From the NCBI GenBank assembly GCA_937951485.1, contig CALEDJ010000011.1:1-64000 (forward strand): 64,000 nt of DNA. Reading direction: 5' to 3'. The notes below the pieces were generated by a model. That model was not told the DNA's origin. It searched no databases and was given only the letters and a program-made list of their open reading frames with translations. Shown here piece after piece: positions 26,769 through 35,785 of the stretch. The stretch is from an uncultured bacterium (GTDB lineage: Bacteria; Hydrogenedentota; Hydrogenedentia; Hydrogenedentales; CAILVY01). Each line of letters begins with the position of its first letter. Position 1 is the first letter of the stretch. The position numbers and the translations under genes were made by a program.

Positions 26769-27910
26769 CAGCCCAGCCTCCGGTACAGCGACAGCACCGT
26801 CTGCGCGGATCGCCGCCAGGAGAACGCCGCCGCGCGCGCGCGGCCTTTTTCCACCAGCGCGGCGGCCAGCGCCGCATCCCCGGCCACGCGCCGCATCGCG
26901 TCCGCGATGGCATCCGTGTCTTCCGGGTCCGCATGGACCGCCGCATCGCCCGTCACCTCCGGCAACGAACCCCGCTCCGAGCATATCACCGGGCAACCGC
27001 AGGCCATCGCTTCGAGCACCGGCAACCCGAAGCCTTCATAGCGGCTTGGAAACATGAAAGCCGACGCCGCGCTGTAAAACGCCGGCAGGTCGCCGGAAGC
27101 GACATAGCCCGGACGTATCACCCGTCCCGCCGTGAGGAGGGGCGCCGCAAGCGCCTCGATCTCCTCCGCGTTCCAACCCGTTTCGCCGACCAGCACCAGC
27201 GCGTGCGGCATGTCGCGCGACGCCATCGCAAACGCGCGCAGGATGCCGTCCACATTCTTGCGCGGCTCCAGCGTGCCGACAAACAGAAAGAACGGCGGCC
27301 GCACACCATATGTCTTTTCCAGCAGCGCCTCCGCTTTGTCCCGTTCCATCGGAACGAAATCATCATCCACCGCGCCGTGCGCCACCGTCACCCGGTCCTC
27401 GGCGACATGCAGCAGTTCCACGATGTCGCGCCGCGACGCCTCCGAACAGGTCAGTACCGCGTCCGCCGCGCGCGCGAATCGCCCCACATGCCGCGAAAAC
27501 GGCCCGACAATCTTGGGACTGCACAGTTCGGGATAGCGCAGAAACGACAGGTCATAGACCGTCAGGACGCGCCGCGCGCTGCGCACCGGCGGCAGGAAAT
27601 AATTCGTCGCATGGAAGACATCCACCCCGCCCAGCAGCGCATCCACGCGCGGGCGCCCCAACAGATTCCACGACTGATAAAGCAGCCGGGTGGGCAATCC
27701 GATGCGGCGGTGTCCCGCCAACAGCGAAAACGGCGCTTCCGACGCCGCGCCCCCCGCCACCCGCGCATCCGGCCGCTGCAAGCCGGACGAAAACGCACGA
27801 AACGTCATGTCCGACGCTTCCAGCAGCAGGTGCTTCAGCAGCCAGTACACATAACTGCCCACCCCCGTCCGCGTCGCCGTCAAGGGCGTTATCTCAATGC
27901 CGATGCGCAT
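26768..27910 (-). CDS. GT4 glycosyltransferase (first of a coupled pair)
   Basis: The ATG at 27910 (MRIGIEITPLTATRTGVGSY) gives 380 residues; ggaaaa lies 7 nt upstream. It shares layout with its downstream partner, including TLEPRKNVDGILRAFAMA and the E-x7-E motif in SRYEGFGLPVLEAMACG. The pair probably arose by duplication. It is expected to work on the cytoplasmic face of the membrane in capsule, O-antigen or exopolysaccharide building. No flippase or polymerase gene accompanies it here. Confidence 0.9.
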   Translation of the reverse strand: MRIGIEITPLTATRTGVGSYVYWLLKHLLLEASDMTFRAFSSGLQRPDARVAGGAASEAPFSLLAGHRRIGLPTRLLYQSWNLLGRPRVDALLGGVDVFHATNYFLPPVRSARRVLTVYDLSFLRYPELCSPKIVGPFSRHVGRFARAADAVLTCSEASRRDIVELLHVAEDRVTVAHGAVDDDFVPMERDKAEALLEKTYGVRPPFFLFVGTLEPRKNVDGILRAFAMASRDMPHALVLVGETGWNAEEIEALAAPLLTAGRVIRPGYVASGDLPAFYSAASAFMFPSRYEGFGLPVLEAMACGCPVICSERGSLPEVTGDAAVHADPEDTDAIADAMRRVAGDAALAAALVEKGRARAAAFSWRRSAQTVLSLYRRLG

Positions 27911-28275
27911 TTGCCGTTTTCCATTACCGGCTTTATGTATGGGAAAAAAGAGCGCCGGGTTCTTACGCGCCCAAACCATGAAGCATCATATCGAATTGGG
28001 TGCACCAAACCAAGGAGCGCTGCCAATGCCTGTTTGGCGGGATGATTGCTGTCGTTGGTCTTTAATACGGGTGGACAAATCCCGGTCATGCCACCTTCCA
28101 GACCGAGGGTGCCATGGAAATAAGTTTCGCGCCTTCTGCATCTCATGCGGCCAAAAAACCTTCATGTATGACCACAAAAGGCGCATAAGGCACAAAACAG
28201 GGAGATTGACGCTGTCATGTATGCTTTGAGATATGCACGCGTGAGGGGGTGGAGTATTCGGTGTGTGTTTCCATT
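27911..28275. other. 365-bp intergenic region with one candidate promoter
   Basis: On the minus strand TTGGTT (28009-28014) and TATGAT (27986-27991) are 17 bp apart and could drive the glycosyltransferase pair. Short open frames exist here, but none has a family match I recognise or a good ribosome site. No further structure was seen. Confidence 0.4.
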
Positions 28276-29604
28276 CTATCGGCATGTGGCGGCGTATGCC
28301 GCCGCCTCGCGCATGATGCCCAGCGCGCGCACGATCGCCCCGGTTTCCTCAAAGCCATAGGACAGGCGGAACTGGCGGCGGCCCGCGGCCACCAGTGCGC
28401 CACGCGGATGCACGCAGTGTTCACCGGGGATGTAGATGACGCGGGGATGCGGGTTTTGCGCGGGGCCGTCTATCGCCGGGTCTCCGGTGGTGCGGGTCAA
28501 ATAGCGGAAGAAGGGGGACTGCTCGTGCGTCTCCACATCGCGCAGTCCAAGATAATAATAGAAGCCCGCCTGTCCGCCGGAGATGCTTTCGAGGTGCGGC
28601 CCCAGGCAGTCCTGGATTGCGCGCCCCACCGCCCGCGCCTTGTCGCGGTATCCGGTATTCACGCGGGTGATTTGCCCCGCGATGTGTTCGTCCAGCAGCA
28701 GGCTGGCCGCCTCCTGCATGATGAGCGGCGCGCTGAATCCGACATCGCTGGTCTTCTGCACCATCGCGCGCAGAAAGGGTCCCGGGGCGCCGGCCATGTA
28801 TCCGATGCGCAGGGCTGGCGCGAGAATCTTCGATAGGGTGCCGATTTCATACACCACGCCCATGTCATCGCCCCGGAGCGCCGATTCGGGCGCTTCGACT
28901 GCCGGATCGTGGATGAGCAGTTCATAGGCCTGGTCGAAGAAGATGGGGATGAGGCGGTGCTGTTCACGCGACAATCGGGCCGCCAACGCCGCCAGCGCGT
29001 GTCGTCGCGCATTGCTCAGGATGGAACACGTGGGATTGTTCACCGTCACGAAATAGAAGAACGACACCCTGTTGACGGCATCGTCCATCCCGAGCAATTG
29101 CCGTTCCAGCGCGTCCGGGTTCAGGCCGTCGGAGTCCTCCGGCACGGCCAGAATCTCGAAGCCCTTGCGCTCCAGCGTGTTGGTGTAGATGTAGTACATG
29201 GGATCGCCGGTGACGACCAAGCCCGGTGCCAGCACATCCGCAATGGCTTCCAGGAGGCTCGTCGCGCCGCTCGGCCCGATGATGATTTCGCGTCGCGCCA
29301 GCGTCGCCTCGTCCAGTCTTCCGTCATAGCGTCGCAACAAAAACCGTCGGATGGACGCGATCAGGTTGGGCGACCCCTGCGGCCCGCCATAATTGAACGC
29401 CTGCCGGTATTGGGTGCGCTGCGCCGCCACCGTCCGCATCGCTTCGAGAATCTGCGCTTCCGGTATCGTCGCCTCGTTGACATAGCCCACGCCGAGGTTG
29501 ATGTCCACGCCGTCGCGAAAATCCGTCGCAAAATCGGCCATCATCCGGTTCACCGGAGCGGGCCGCGTCGAGGCCGCACCATATCGGGAAAGACGCATCT
29601 CCAT
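28276..29604 (-). CDS. PLP-dependent aminotransferase class I/II
   Basis: The 442-residue protein has fold-type I aminotransferase landmarks: NYGGPQGSPNL near the N terminus, PSGATSLLEA, NNP (189-191), Asp224 and Tyr227 in FFDQAYELL, the PLP lysine Lys259 in EIGTLSKILAPALRIGYM, and the phosphate-binding Arg266 in the same motif. It resembles the aminotransferase half of MocR proteins and 2-aminoadipate/aromatic transaminases, without a GntR domain. The substrate is not evident from sequence or neighbours. A second ATG two codons in is possible. Confidence 0.87.
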   Translation of the reverse strand: MEMRLSRYGAASTRPAPVNRMMADFATDFRDGVDINLGVGYVNEATIPEAQILEAMRTVAAQRTQYRQAFNYGGPQGSPNLIASIRRFLLRRYDGRLDEATLARREIIIGPSGATSLLEAIADVLAPGLVVTGDPMYYIYTNTLERKGFEILAVPEDSDGLNPDALERQLLGMDDAVNRVSFFYFVTVNNPTCSILSNARRHALAALAARLSREQHRLIPIFFDQAYELLIHDPAVEAPESALRGDDMGVVYEIGTLSKILAPALRIGYMAGAPGPFLRAMVQKTSDVGFSAPLIMQEAASLLLDEHIAGQITRVNTGYRDKARAVGRAIQDCLGPHLESISGGQAGFYYYLGLRDVETHEQSPFFRYLTRTTGDPAIDGPAQNPHPRVIYIPGEHCVHPRGALVAAGRRQFRLSYGFEETGAIVRALGIMREAAAYAATCR

Positions 29605-29827
29605 GACAAGAATAATCCCATAACATCATCAACGACGCCATTGTAGGCGGCAGCCTTGGAAAAAGGCAACGGCGCGGCGCCGCTTTGTGTGACGGCATGT
29701 CCATCTTGTCCATTCCGCCTTGGTCCTGTCCTCCGCTTGCATGGCGGGCTAAGATGGGGTAGAGTAATACCGAACGGTAGGTAAGACTGCCGGTGAATGC
29801 GGTCCAACTCAAGGAGAGGGAAAAGCC
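29605..29827. other. Divergent intergenic region
   Basis: A short period-9 stretch (atgtccatc, ttgtccatt) sits at 29697-29714. A Shine-Dalgarno (aaggagaggg) precedes the acyl-CoA-binding protein gene. No convincing promoter pair was found. Confidence 0.4.
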
Positions 29828-30100
29828 ATGTCAGAAGATTTGAAAGCGCGTTTTGATGTTGCCAAGCAGGAAGTGACCCAACTCTCACAAGCCCCGGATG
29901 CGCAGACGCAGTTGCGCCTTTATGGGCTTTACAAACAGAGCACCGTCGGTAATTGCACCGGTTCGCGTCCGGGCATGCTCGACTTCGCAGGCCGCGCCAA
30001 GTACGACGCATGGAAGGCGTTGGAAGGCATGAGCCAGGAAGACGCAATGCAGAAATACATCGAACTGGTCGAAGAATTGAAGGCGGCGGACAAGAAATAG
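29828..30100 (+). CDS. Acyl-CoA-binding protein (ACBP)
   Basis: The 90-residue product covers a complete ACBP four-helix bundle. The signature stretch LYGLYKQSTVGNCTGSRPGM and the run AKYDAWKALEGMS carry the conserved tyrosine and lysine ligand positions (YGLYK, KYDAW) seen in eukaryotic ACBP. A strong aaggagaggg site lies 6-7 nt before the ATG. ACBP binds long-chain acyl-CoA esters in the cytosol. The family is mainly eukaryotic and patchy in bacteria. It is a single-gene unit with no lipid genes nearby. Confidence 0.95.
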   Translation: MSEDLKARFDVAKQEVTQLSQAPDAQTQLRLYGLYKQSTVGNCTGSRPGMLDFAGRAKYDAWKALEGMSQEDAMQKYIELVEELKAADKK

Positions 30101-30139
30101 GGGAAATGCCGCAGGGCCGCCCGTGGACCTGTTTGGAGT

Positions 30140-30239
30140 ACAGGCTTCAGCCTGTTGTGAGTCGGGCGGGCCGCCCGCGGCTCCAGGCGGGATATTGGCG
30201 AACATCAGGGAACCAGCCTGCCATTGAGGCTGGTTCCCT
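30140..30239. repeat. Three consecutive palindromes downstream of the ACBP gene
   Basis: They are acaggcttcagcctgt (30140-30155), a gggcggg/ccgccc palindrome near 30164-30178, and a strong hairpin agggaaccagcct/aggctggttccct (30207-30219 with 30227-30239, 13 bp, 7-nt loop). None is followed by a T-run. They could still end transcription or stabilise the ACBP mRNA. Confidence 0.65.
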
Positions 30240-30264
30240 GCCTTCTGAGCGAAGCCCACTCTGC

Positions 30265-30309
30265 GTCCTTGTTATCCTTGTTGTCTTTGCTGTCCTTGCT
30301 GTCCTTATG
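30265..30309. repeat. 9-bp repeats (gtccttgct type)
   Basis: Five consecutive nonamers (gtccttgtt, atccttgtt, gtctttgct, gtccttgct, gtccttatg) end 37 nt before the next ATG. This is the complement of the aaggacNNN arrays elsewhere. Confidence 0.85.
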
Positions 30310-30346
30310 TGGTATGCTTTTCCGATTTCCGCAAAAGGAACGCACA

Positions 30347-31501
30347 ATGCGCACGTCTCTCGAACGATTCAATGACTGTATGCAATATCGGTCCAGCGAC
30401 CGCCGGCCGAATCATGAATTGGGTGTGTGGCCGCAGACGGCGCAGCGCTGGCGCGACGAAAATCCGGAGGCCGTGCGGGATTTCACCTGGGACTGGTTTG
30501 TGGATGAACCCGCCCTGGATTTCGACCGCCGCGAATACATTCCCATCAACTACGGGATGATTCCGCCCTTCGAGCCGGAAGTAATCGAGGAGACTCCCGA
30601 ATACATCGTCGCCCGGGACCGGCTGGGCATTGTCACGCGGGCGCTGAAGGCCGGCACGGTCAACGGGTGCCGGATGAGCATGGATCAGCACCTGTCGCAT
30701 CCCGTGGCCTGTCTGGAGGACTTCCAGGACATCAAGCGCCGTCTGGTCCCCGCGTTGCCGGAACGCTATCCGCCTGACCTTGACGCGATGATCGCCCGCT
30801 GGAAAACCCGCGATTATCCGCTCACGCTCGGTCAGAATGGCGCGGCGAACGGTTTCTACTGGCGCGCGCGGGAATTCATGGGCACGGAGGCGCTGTCCTT
30901 CGCATTCTTTGAGCAGCCCGAACTGGTGCATGAAATCATGGAGTGCTATTGTGAACTCATCATCGAAACCAGCCGTCCCGTGCTCGAAAAGATCACCGTG
31001 GATTGCTTCGTCCTGAACGAAGACTTCGCCATGAAATCCGGACCGCTCCTGGGACCGGACCTTTACCGCGAATTCATATTGCCACGACTCAAACGCATGG
31101 TGGACTTCTTCCGCGGCCAGGGGGTTCGCCATTTCGCGGTGGATTCCGACGGCGATCCCGCCCCGCTGATTCCGCTCATGATGGATGCGGGGGTGGACGT
31201 CATCTGGCCCATTGAACGCGCCGCCGGCGTCAGCCCGGTGATGTGGCGCAAGCGTTTCGGTAAGGAACTGCGCCTGTGGGGCGGGGTGGACAAGCGCGAA
31301 CTCGCCAAAGGCCCTGAAGCCATCCGCACCCATCTGCGCGAATTCATCCCTCTTATCGAAGAGGGCGGCTTCATCCCTACCGTGGACCACACCGTCCCGC
31401 CCGACGTTTCCTGGGATAACTTCCGCTACTACATGGACTGCAAGATGGCGTTGCTGGCAGGCGACTTCGGGAAACTGCAGCGAAATTCAAAGGCGCTTTG
31501 A
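30347..31501 (+). CDS. URO-D superfamily protein, second paralogue
   Basis: The ATG at 30347 (MRTSLERFNDCMQYRSSDRR) has aaaggaa 7 nt upstream. The frame open to 30224 runs through repeats and is not used. The 384-residue barrel resembles uroporphyrinogen decarboxylase-like methyltransferases (DRRPNHELGVWPQTAQRW, ETSRPVLEKITVDCFVLNED). At the position of the zinc H-x-C motif of the first paralogue it reads FAVDSDGDPAPLIPL, with acidic residues instead. No corrinoid protein gene is adjacent. Function is unknown, and classical haem URO-D activity seems unlikely. Confidence 0.8.
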   Translation: MRTSLERFNDCMQYRSSDRRPNHELGVWPQTAQRWRDENPEAVRDFTWDWFVDEPALDFDRREYIPINYGMIPPFEPEVIEETPEYIVARDRLGIVTRALKAGTVNGCRMSMDQHLSHPVACLEDFQDIKRRLVPALPERYPPDLDAMIARWKTRDYPLTLGQNGAANGFYWRAREFMGTEALSFAFFEQPELVHEIMECYCELIIETSRPVLEKITVDCFVLNEDFAMKSGPLLGPDLYREFILPRLKRMVDFFRGQGVRHFAVDSDGDPAPLIPLMMDAGVDVIWPIERAAGVSPVMWRKRFGKELRLWGGVDKRELAKGPEAIRTHLREFIPLIEEGGFIPTVDHTVPPDVSWDNFRYYMDCKMALLAGDFGKLQRNSKAL

Positions 31502-31571
31502 CATGCCCGTGAAATGGGCCGTATCATACCGATTCTTGTCCGGGTGAATCGCCGCTTTCCTTGGGATCAGC

Positions 31572-32330
31572 ATGGGACGGGTCACAGCCATTGCCAACCA
31601 GAAGGGCGGGGTCGGAAAGACGACGACCGCCGTGAACCTTGCCGCCTGCCTGGCGGCGGGGGGGCGATCGGTATTGCTGGCGGACTTTGACCCGCAGGGC
31701 AACGCGACCCAGGGCTTGGGGGTAAACAAAAACACCCTGGAAAACACCGTTTACGATGCGCTGGTCAACGGCGTCGCGATGGAGGAGGTGGTGCTGCCGA
31801 CAGAGGTGGATATGCTGCGGCTGGCGCCGTCCAACCGCGACCTGGTCGGCGCGGAAGTGGAACTGGTCGGGGTCGAACGGCGGGAATATGTCCTCCGGGA
31901 TCGCTTGGCGGCCGTGCGGGATGCCTATAATCGAATCATCATTGACTGCCCGCCGTCGCTGAGCCTGCTGACGTTGAATGCGTTGGTGGCGGCGGACGAT
32001 GTCATCATCCCGCTCCAATGCGAGTACTATGCATTGGAGGGGCTGAGCGAACTGTTGCAGACCGTGATCCTGGTGCGTGACAAACTGAATCCCTCGCTGC
32101 GCGTATTGGGCGTATTGCTGACAATGCACCAGCACACGAACCTGTCGCGACAGGTGATGGAGGATGTGCGGGGCTATCTCGGCGGCAAGGTCTTTGACAC
32201 GGTGATCCCGCGCAATGTGACGTTGAGCGAAGCGCCGAGTTTCGGGAAACCGGTAATCCTGTATGATCTGAAATCGCCCGGGGCACAGGCATACATGGCC
32301 CTGGCGCGGGAGGTGATATCGCGTGGTTAA
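31572..32330 (+). CDS. parA: Chromosome partitioning ATPase ParA (Soj)
   Basis: The 252-residue protein has the deviant Walker A KGGVGKTT at residues 11-18 and a switch region ADFDPQGNATQGLG. IIDCPPSLSLLTLNAL follows, and the C-terminal part is typical (VLLTMHQHTNLSRQVMEDV). It lacks the N-terminal DNA-binding extension of plasmid ParA, so it is the chromosomal type. It binds DNA non-specifically and positions ParB-parS complexes. parB overlaps its end by 8 nt, and serS follows further on. Confidence 0.97.
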   Translation: MGRVTAIANQKGGVGKTTTAVNLAACLAAGGRSVLLADFDPQGNATQGLGVNKNTLENTVYDALVNGVAMEEVVLPTEVDMLRLAPSNRDLVGAEVELVGVERREYVLRDRLAAVRDAYNRIIIDCPPSLSLLTLNALVAADDVIIPLQCEYYALEGLSELLQTVILVRDKLNPSLRVLGVLLTMHQHTNLSRQVMEDVRGYLGGKVFDTVIPRNVTLSEAPSFGKPVILYDLKSPGAQAYMALAREVISRG

Positions 32331-33240
32331 AACAAAGAAGAAAGGCTTGGGCAAGGGCCTGAGCGCATTGATCGGCGATAACGCTGCCGCCCTGCCACCC
32401 GCGTCCGCATTGAACGGCGCAACCGTCGGCCCTGCGGCTGAAACCGTGGGGACCCCGGACGGATCGCAACTCATCTTCCTCAACCCGGCGGAAATCCTTC
32501 CCAATCCACGCCAGCCGAGACGGGGCTTCGATGAGGTCGCATTAGAGGAACTGGCGGCATCCATCCGCCGCGACGGCGTGCAGGAACCGGTCATTGTGCG
32601 CCGCACCGCAGCGGGCTACGAACTGGTCAGCGGCGAGCGCCGCGTGCGCGCCTGTATTCTGGCTGACCTGCCGCAGATTCCCGCCATCTGCCGCGATGTC
32701 TCCGACCGCGACATGCTCAAACTGGGACTAATCGAAAACATCCAGCGTGAAGATCTGAACCCGATCGAACTGGCGGGGGCGTACCAGGCATTGATTGACG
32801 AGTTCAAGTGGACGCAAGAGGAACTGGCGATGGAGGTGGGCAAGAACCGCGCCACCGTCACCAACACGCTGCGCCTGCTGCATCTGCCGGACGTGCTCCA
32901 GCAGCAGGTGGCCGACGGCTCGTTGAGCATGGGGCACGCCAAGGCGCTGTTGTCCATTTCATCGCCGGCAGCGCAACTGGCCGCCGCACGCAAAATCGTC
33001 AAGCAGGGCTTGTCTGTGCGGCAGGCGGAGAAACTCGCTGCGGAAACCTCGCCGAAACCGAAGAAAACTGCACCCAAAGACCCGAATATCGCCGCCATTG
33101 AAGACGATTTGCGGCGGAGCCTGGGCGCAAAAGTGCGTATCAAGTCGCAGCAGGGCGGCAAAGGCCGCATCGAGATTGAATACTTCGATCTCGACGAACT
33201 CGACCGTTTGTTGGATTTGCTGCGGGTGCGCCGCAGTTGA
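32323..33240 (+). CDS. parB: Chromosome partitioning protein ParB (Spo0J)
   Basis: A GTG start at 32323 has gggaggtg upstream and gives [20 protein letters not shown], the classic ParB N terminus that stimulates ParA. The 305-residue protein has the CTP-binding motif GERRVRA, the [13 protein letters not shown] helix, a helix-turn-helix ([20 protein letters not shown]) and a C-terminal dimer segment. It spreads from parS sites as a CTP-dependent clamp. No tgtttcacgtgaaaca-like parS was noticed in the window. Confidence 0.97.
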   Translation: MVKTKKKGLGKGLSALIGDNAAALPPASALNGATVGPAAETVGTPDGSQLIFLNPAEILPNPRQPRRGFDEVALEELAASIRRDGVQEPVIVRRTAAGYELVSGERRVRACILADLPQIPAICRDVSDRDMLKLGLIENIQREDLNPIELAGAYQALIDEFKWTQEELAMEVGKNRATVTNTLRLLHLPDVLQQQVADGSLSMGHAKALLSISSPAAQLAAARKIVKQGLSVRQAEKLAAETSPKPKKTAPKDPNIAAIEDDLRRSLGAKVRIKSQQGGKGRIEIEYFDLDELDRLLDLLRVRRS

Positions 33241-33264
33241 AGAGAGCGAGAACGACCTCCTGCA

Positions 33265-33362
33265 AAGGACAGCAAGGATGCAAGGAACACAAAGGACGCA
33301 AGGGACATAAAGGCGGCAAGGCGGGTAAGGTCGCAAACGGCGGCAAGGACAACAAGGACGGC
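33265..33362. repeat. 9-bp repeats between parB and serS (about 11 units)
   Basis: Units such as aaggacagc, aaggaacac, aaaggacgc, aagggacat and aaggacaac run from 33265 to 33362, with one 8-bp unit at 33274. The period of three codons keeps a frame open ahead of serS, which gives a false lysine/glycine-rich N-terminal extension. Confidence 0.88.
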
Positions 33363-33428
33363 GCAAACAGTAGTGGCGAAAAAAAGCATGGGAAACGTCA
33401 AGCGCGAGAAGGGCACGTAGAACTTCGT

Positions 33429-34703
33429 ATGCTGGACATCAAACTCTTGAGAGAACAACCGGATGTGGTGCGCGAGGCGCTGGCGCGCCGGGGCGCGCTG
33501 ATAGACCTCGAGGCCATTCTGGCCATTGACGCGCGCCGCCGGAAACTGCTCTATGAAGTGGAGCAGTTGCGCGCGGAGCAGAACCGCGCTTCCGGGGAAA
33601 TCGCCGCGCGCAAGCGCGCGGGGGACAGCGCGGACGATGCGATTGCCGCAATGAAACAGGTCAGCGATCAAATCAAGAGGCTGGAGGAGCAGGTGCGCGA
33701 TGCGGAGGCGGAGTTTTCCGCGGCGACGCTCACGCTGCCGAACATTCCCGATGCCAGTGTGCCGATTGGCAAGGACGAATCCGCGAACCGGGTCGAACGC
33801 CACTGGGGCGTTCCGCCGACGTTTTCTTTTGAACCCAAAGATCATGTGGCGCTGGGCGAAGCGCTCGGCATTCTTGATTTCGAGCGCGCCGCGAAACTTG
33901 CCCGGGCGCGCTTTGTGTTGTCCCGCGGAGCCGGCGCGCAACTCGAACGCGCGCTGATCAGTTTCATGCTCGATGTCCACACGCGCGAACACGGTTACAC
34001 CGAGGTGCTGCCGCCGTTTCTGGTCAATTCCGACTGCATGCGCGGCACCGGGCAACTGCCCAAGTTCGCCGACGACCTCTTCCGCGTGGCGGATGCCGAC
34101 TTGTGGCTCATCTCCACGGCGGAAGTGCCGGTGACCAATATTTTCCGGGATGAAATTCTGCGCGACGAGGCCCTGCCCATCCGCTACGCCGCCTATACGC
34201 CGTGCTTCCGCAGCGAAGCAGGCTCCTACGGCAAGGACACGCGCGGCATGATCCGCGTACACCAGTTCAACAAGGTCGAACTGGTGCAGTTCACACGGCC
34301 CGAGGAATCCTGGGACGCGCTGGAGCAACTTACCGCAAACGCGGAGGCCATCCTGCAAAAACTGGGACTGGCCTATCGCGTCGTCACGCTGTGCACGGGC
34401 GATCTCGGTTTCTCCGCCGCGAAAACCTGCGACCTCGAAGTATGGATGCCCGGTCAGAACGCCTATCGCGAGATCAGTTCCTGCTCGAACTTCACCGATT
34501 TTCAGGCGCGCCGCGCCAACATCCGCTTCAAGCGCGGCAAGAAACCGGAGTTTGTGCACACCCTGAACGGATCGGGGCTGGCGGTCGGGCGGACCGTGGT
34601 CGCTATCCTCGAAAACTATCAGCAGGAAGACGGCACCGTGACGATCCCGGAGGTGTTGCGGTCCTATATGGGCGGCCTTGAGCGCATCGGGGAAGGGTCA
34701 TGA
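33429..34703 (+). CDS. serS: Seryl-tRNA synthetase
   Basis: The ATG at 33429 ([20 protein letters not shown]) is the conserved family start and gives the standard 424 residues. The N-terminal antiparallel coiled coil (about 30-100) binds the tRNA-Ser long arm. Class II motif 2 ([20 protein letters not shown]) and motif 3 ([17 protein letters not shown]) are intact. It charges tRNA-Ser, and also tRNA-Sec where that exists. The sir2 gene begins within its stop (ATGA). Confidence 0.98.
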   Translation: MLDIKLLREQPDVVREALARRGALIDLEAILAIDARRRKLLYEVEQLRAEQNRASGEIAARKRAGDSADDAIAAMKQVSDQIKRLEEQVRDAEAEFSAATLTLPNIPDASVPIGKDESANRVERHWGVPPTFSFEPKDHVALGEALGILDFERAAKLARARFVLSRGAGAQLERALISFMLDVHTREHGYTEVLPPFLVNSDCMRGTGQLPKFADDLFRVADADLWLISTAEVPVTNIFRDEILRDEALPIRYAAYTPCFRSEAGSYGKDTRGMIRVHQFNKVELVQFTRPEESWDALEQLTANAEAILQKLGLAYRVVTLCTGDLGFSAAKTCDLEVWMPGQNAYREISSCSNFTDFQARRANIRFKRGKKPEFVHTLNGSGLAVGRTVVAILENYQQEDGTVTIPEVLRSYMGGLERIGEGS

Positions 34704-35446
34704 AGGATATTTATGCGGAAGCGGCGGACAGGATTCGCAATGCGCAGTGCGTGATTGCCGTGACCGGGGCCGGCGCATCGGTCGAGAGCGGCATTCCCGA
34801 TTTCCGCAGCCCCGGCGGGCTGTGGACGAAGTATCCGCCCTTTGAATATGCCACGATCGAGGCGTTTCATGAAGACCCCGACAAGGTATGGGTCATGTTC
34901 TACGAACTGGGCGAAACCCTGATGAAGGCTGAGCCGAACCCGGCGCACTATGCCCTGGCGCGTCTTGAGGAGAAAGGTTTTTTAACGGCGATCATCACGC
35001 AGAACATTGACGCGCTGCATCAACGCGCCGGCAGCAGTACCGTCATCGAATATCACGGCAACGCCGATACCCTGGCCTGCTCGGCGTGTTTCCGCAAACG
35101 GCGCATGGACATCTCCCACCGCGACCATGGCGCGCCCAGATGCGAATGCGGGGGGTATATGAAACCCGACGTGGTGCTATTCGGAGAGATCATTCCGCCG
35201 CAGGCGCTGCTGCAATCCGAGACCCTCGCGCGCACCTGCGATGCGCTCATCATCGTGGGCACTTCGGCCCAGGTCTATCCCGCCGCCGGGCTGCCCTATA
35301 CCGCCAAGGATTGCGGCGCCTACATCATTGAGTGTAACGTCCAGCCCACCGATTTCACGCGCGCCATCACCGATGCATTTCTCCAAGGCCCCGCCGGTAA
35401 AACCCTCCCGCGTCTCGCGGATATGGTCATCGGCGACGCAGCCTGA
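34700..35446 (+). CDS. SIR2 family NAD-dependent protein deacylase (sirtuin)
   Basis: The 248-residue protein has all sirtuin landmarks: [20 protein letters not shown] for NAD binding, TQNIDALH, the catalytic His in EYHGN, four zinc cysteines (CSACF and RCECGG), and [13 protein letters not shown]. It removes acyl groups from lysines with NAD+. The start overlaps the serS stop by 4 nt, so the two are probably co-translated. Confidence 0.95.
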   Translation: MKDIYAEAADRIRNAQCVIAVTGAGASVESGIPDFRSPGGLWTKYPPFEYATIEAFHEDPDKVWVMFYELGETLMKAEPNPAHYALARLEEKGFLTAIITQNIDALHQRAGSSTVIEYHGNADTLACSACFRKRRMDISHRDHGAPRCECGGYMKPDVVLFGEIIPPQALLQSETLARTCDALIIVGTSAQVYPAAGLPYTAKDCGAYIIECNVQPTDFTRAITDAFLQGPAGKTLPRLADMVIGDAA

Positions 35447-35514
35447 CCCTGACCCATGAAGACGCCCTCTCTGGATTGCGTGATATTCTCTACATGTCAC
35501 GTATGTGCCAACCG

Positions 35515-35523
35515 TGCTATAAT
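35515..35523 (+). promoter_or_regulatory. Extended -10 promoter of the VapBC-like module
   Basis: TGC TATAAT lies 28 nt before the antitoxin ATG. No good -35 is seen, as expected for an extended -10. The same nine bases precede mtlD. Confidence 0.5.
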
Positions 35524-35551
35524 CATAATGCAGCATACGGAGAACAAGCAA

Positions 35552-35785
35552 ATGTCATATGAAGGACATGTAAAGAACGGCGTCGTCATCCTTGATGAGC
35601 CAGCGCCGCTGAAGGACGGGACAAAGGTTCGGGTCGAAATTGTGACATAAGGCAAACCGCAACGATCAACCGAACAAAAACCCTTGGCTGAACGTCTGGC
35701 GATGGTGATTGGCAAAGCCGAAAACCTGCCTTCGGACTCGTCGGAAAACCACGACGATTATCTTCGAGAAGAACACTGTGGATGA
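35552..35785 (+). pseudogene. VapB-like antitoxin with an in-frame stop
   Basis: From the ATG at 35552 (ggaga 9 nt upstream) the first 32 codons encode MSYEGHVKNGVVILDEPAPL and onward, like AF2212/DUF104-type antitoxins. A TAA at 35648-35650 ends the frame. The same frame then continues without a gap for 44 codons (PLAERLAMVIGKAENLPSDS), exactly the C-terminal part expected of such antitoxins. It stops at 35783-35785, overlapping the toxin ATG at 35782. A single change such as GAA to TAA would explain it. Internal TTG (35684) or ATG (35702) codons could restart the C-terminal, toxin-binding part. Confidence 0.8.

Noticed and set aside
27897-28229. 110-codon frame upstream of the glycosyltransferase pair
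   Set aside because: No ribosome site, no recognised domain, and it overlaps the candidate promoter of the opposite strand.
30207-30239. Rho-independent terminator after the ACBP gene
   Set aside because: The 13-bp hairpin is strong but has no T-run on either side; kept only as a palindrome.
31572-33240. Replication origin next to parAB
   Set aside because: No parS-like palindrome, DnaA boxes, dnaA, gidA or rpmH were seen; serS follows instead.
33237-33428. 64-residue N-terminal extension of SerS
   Set aside because: It is the translation of period-9 repeats; the conserved SerS start MLDIKLLRE is at 33429.
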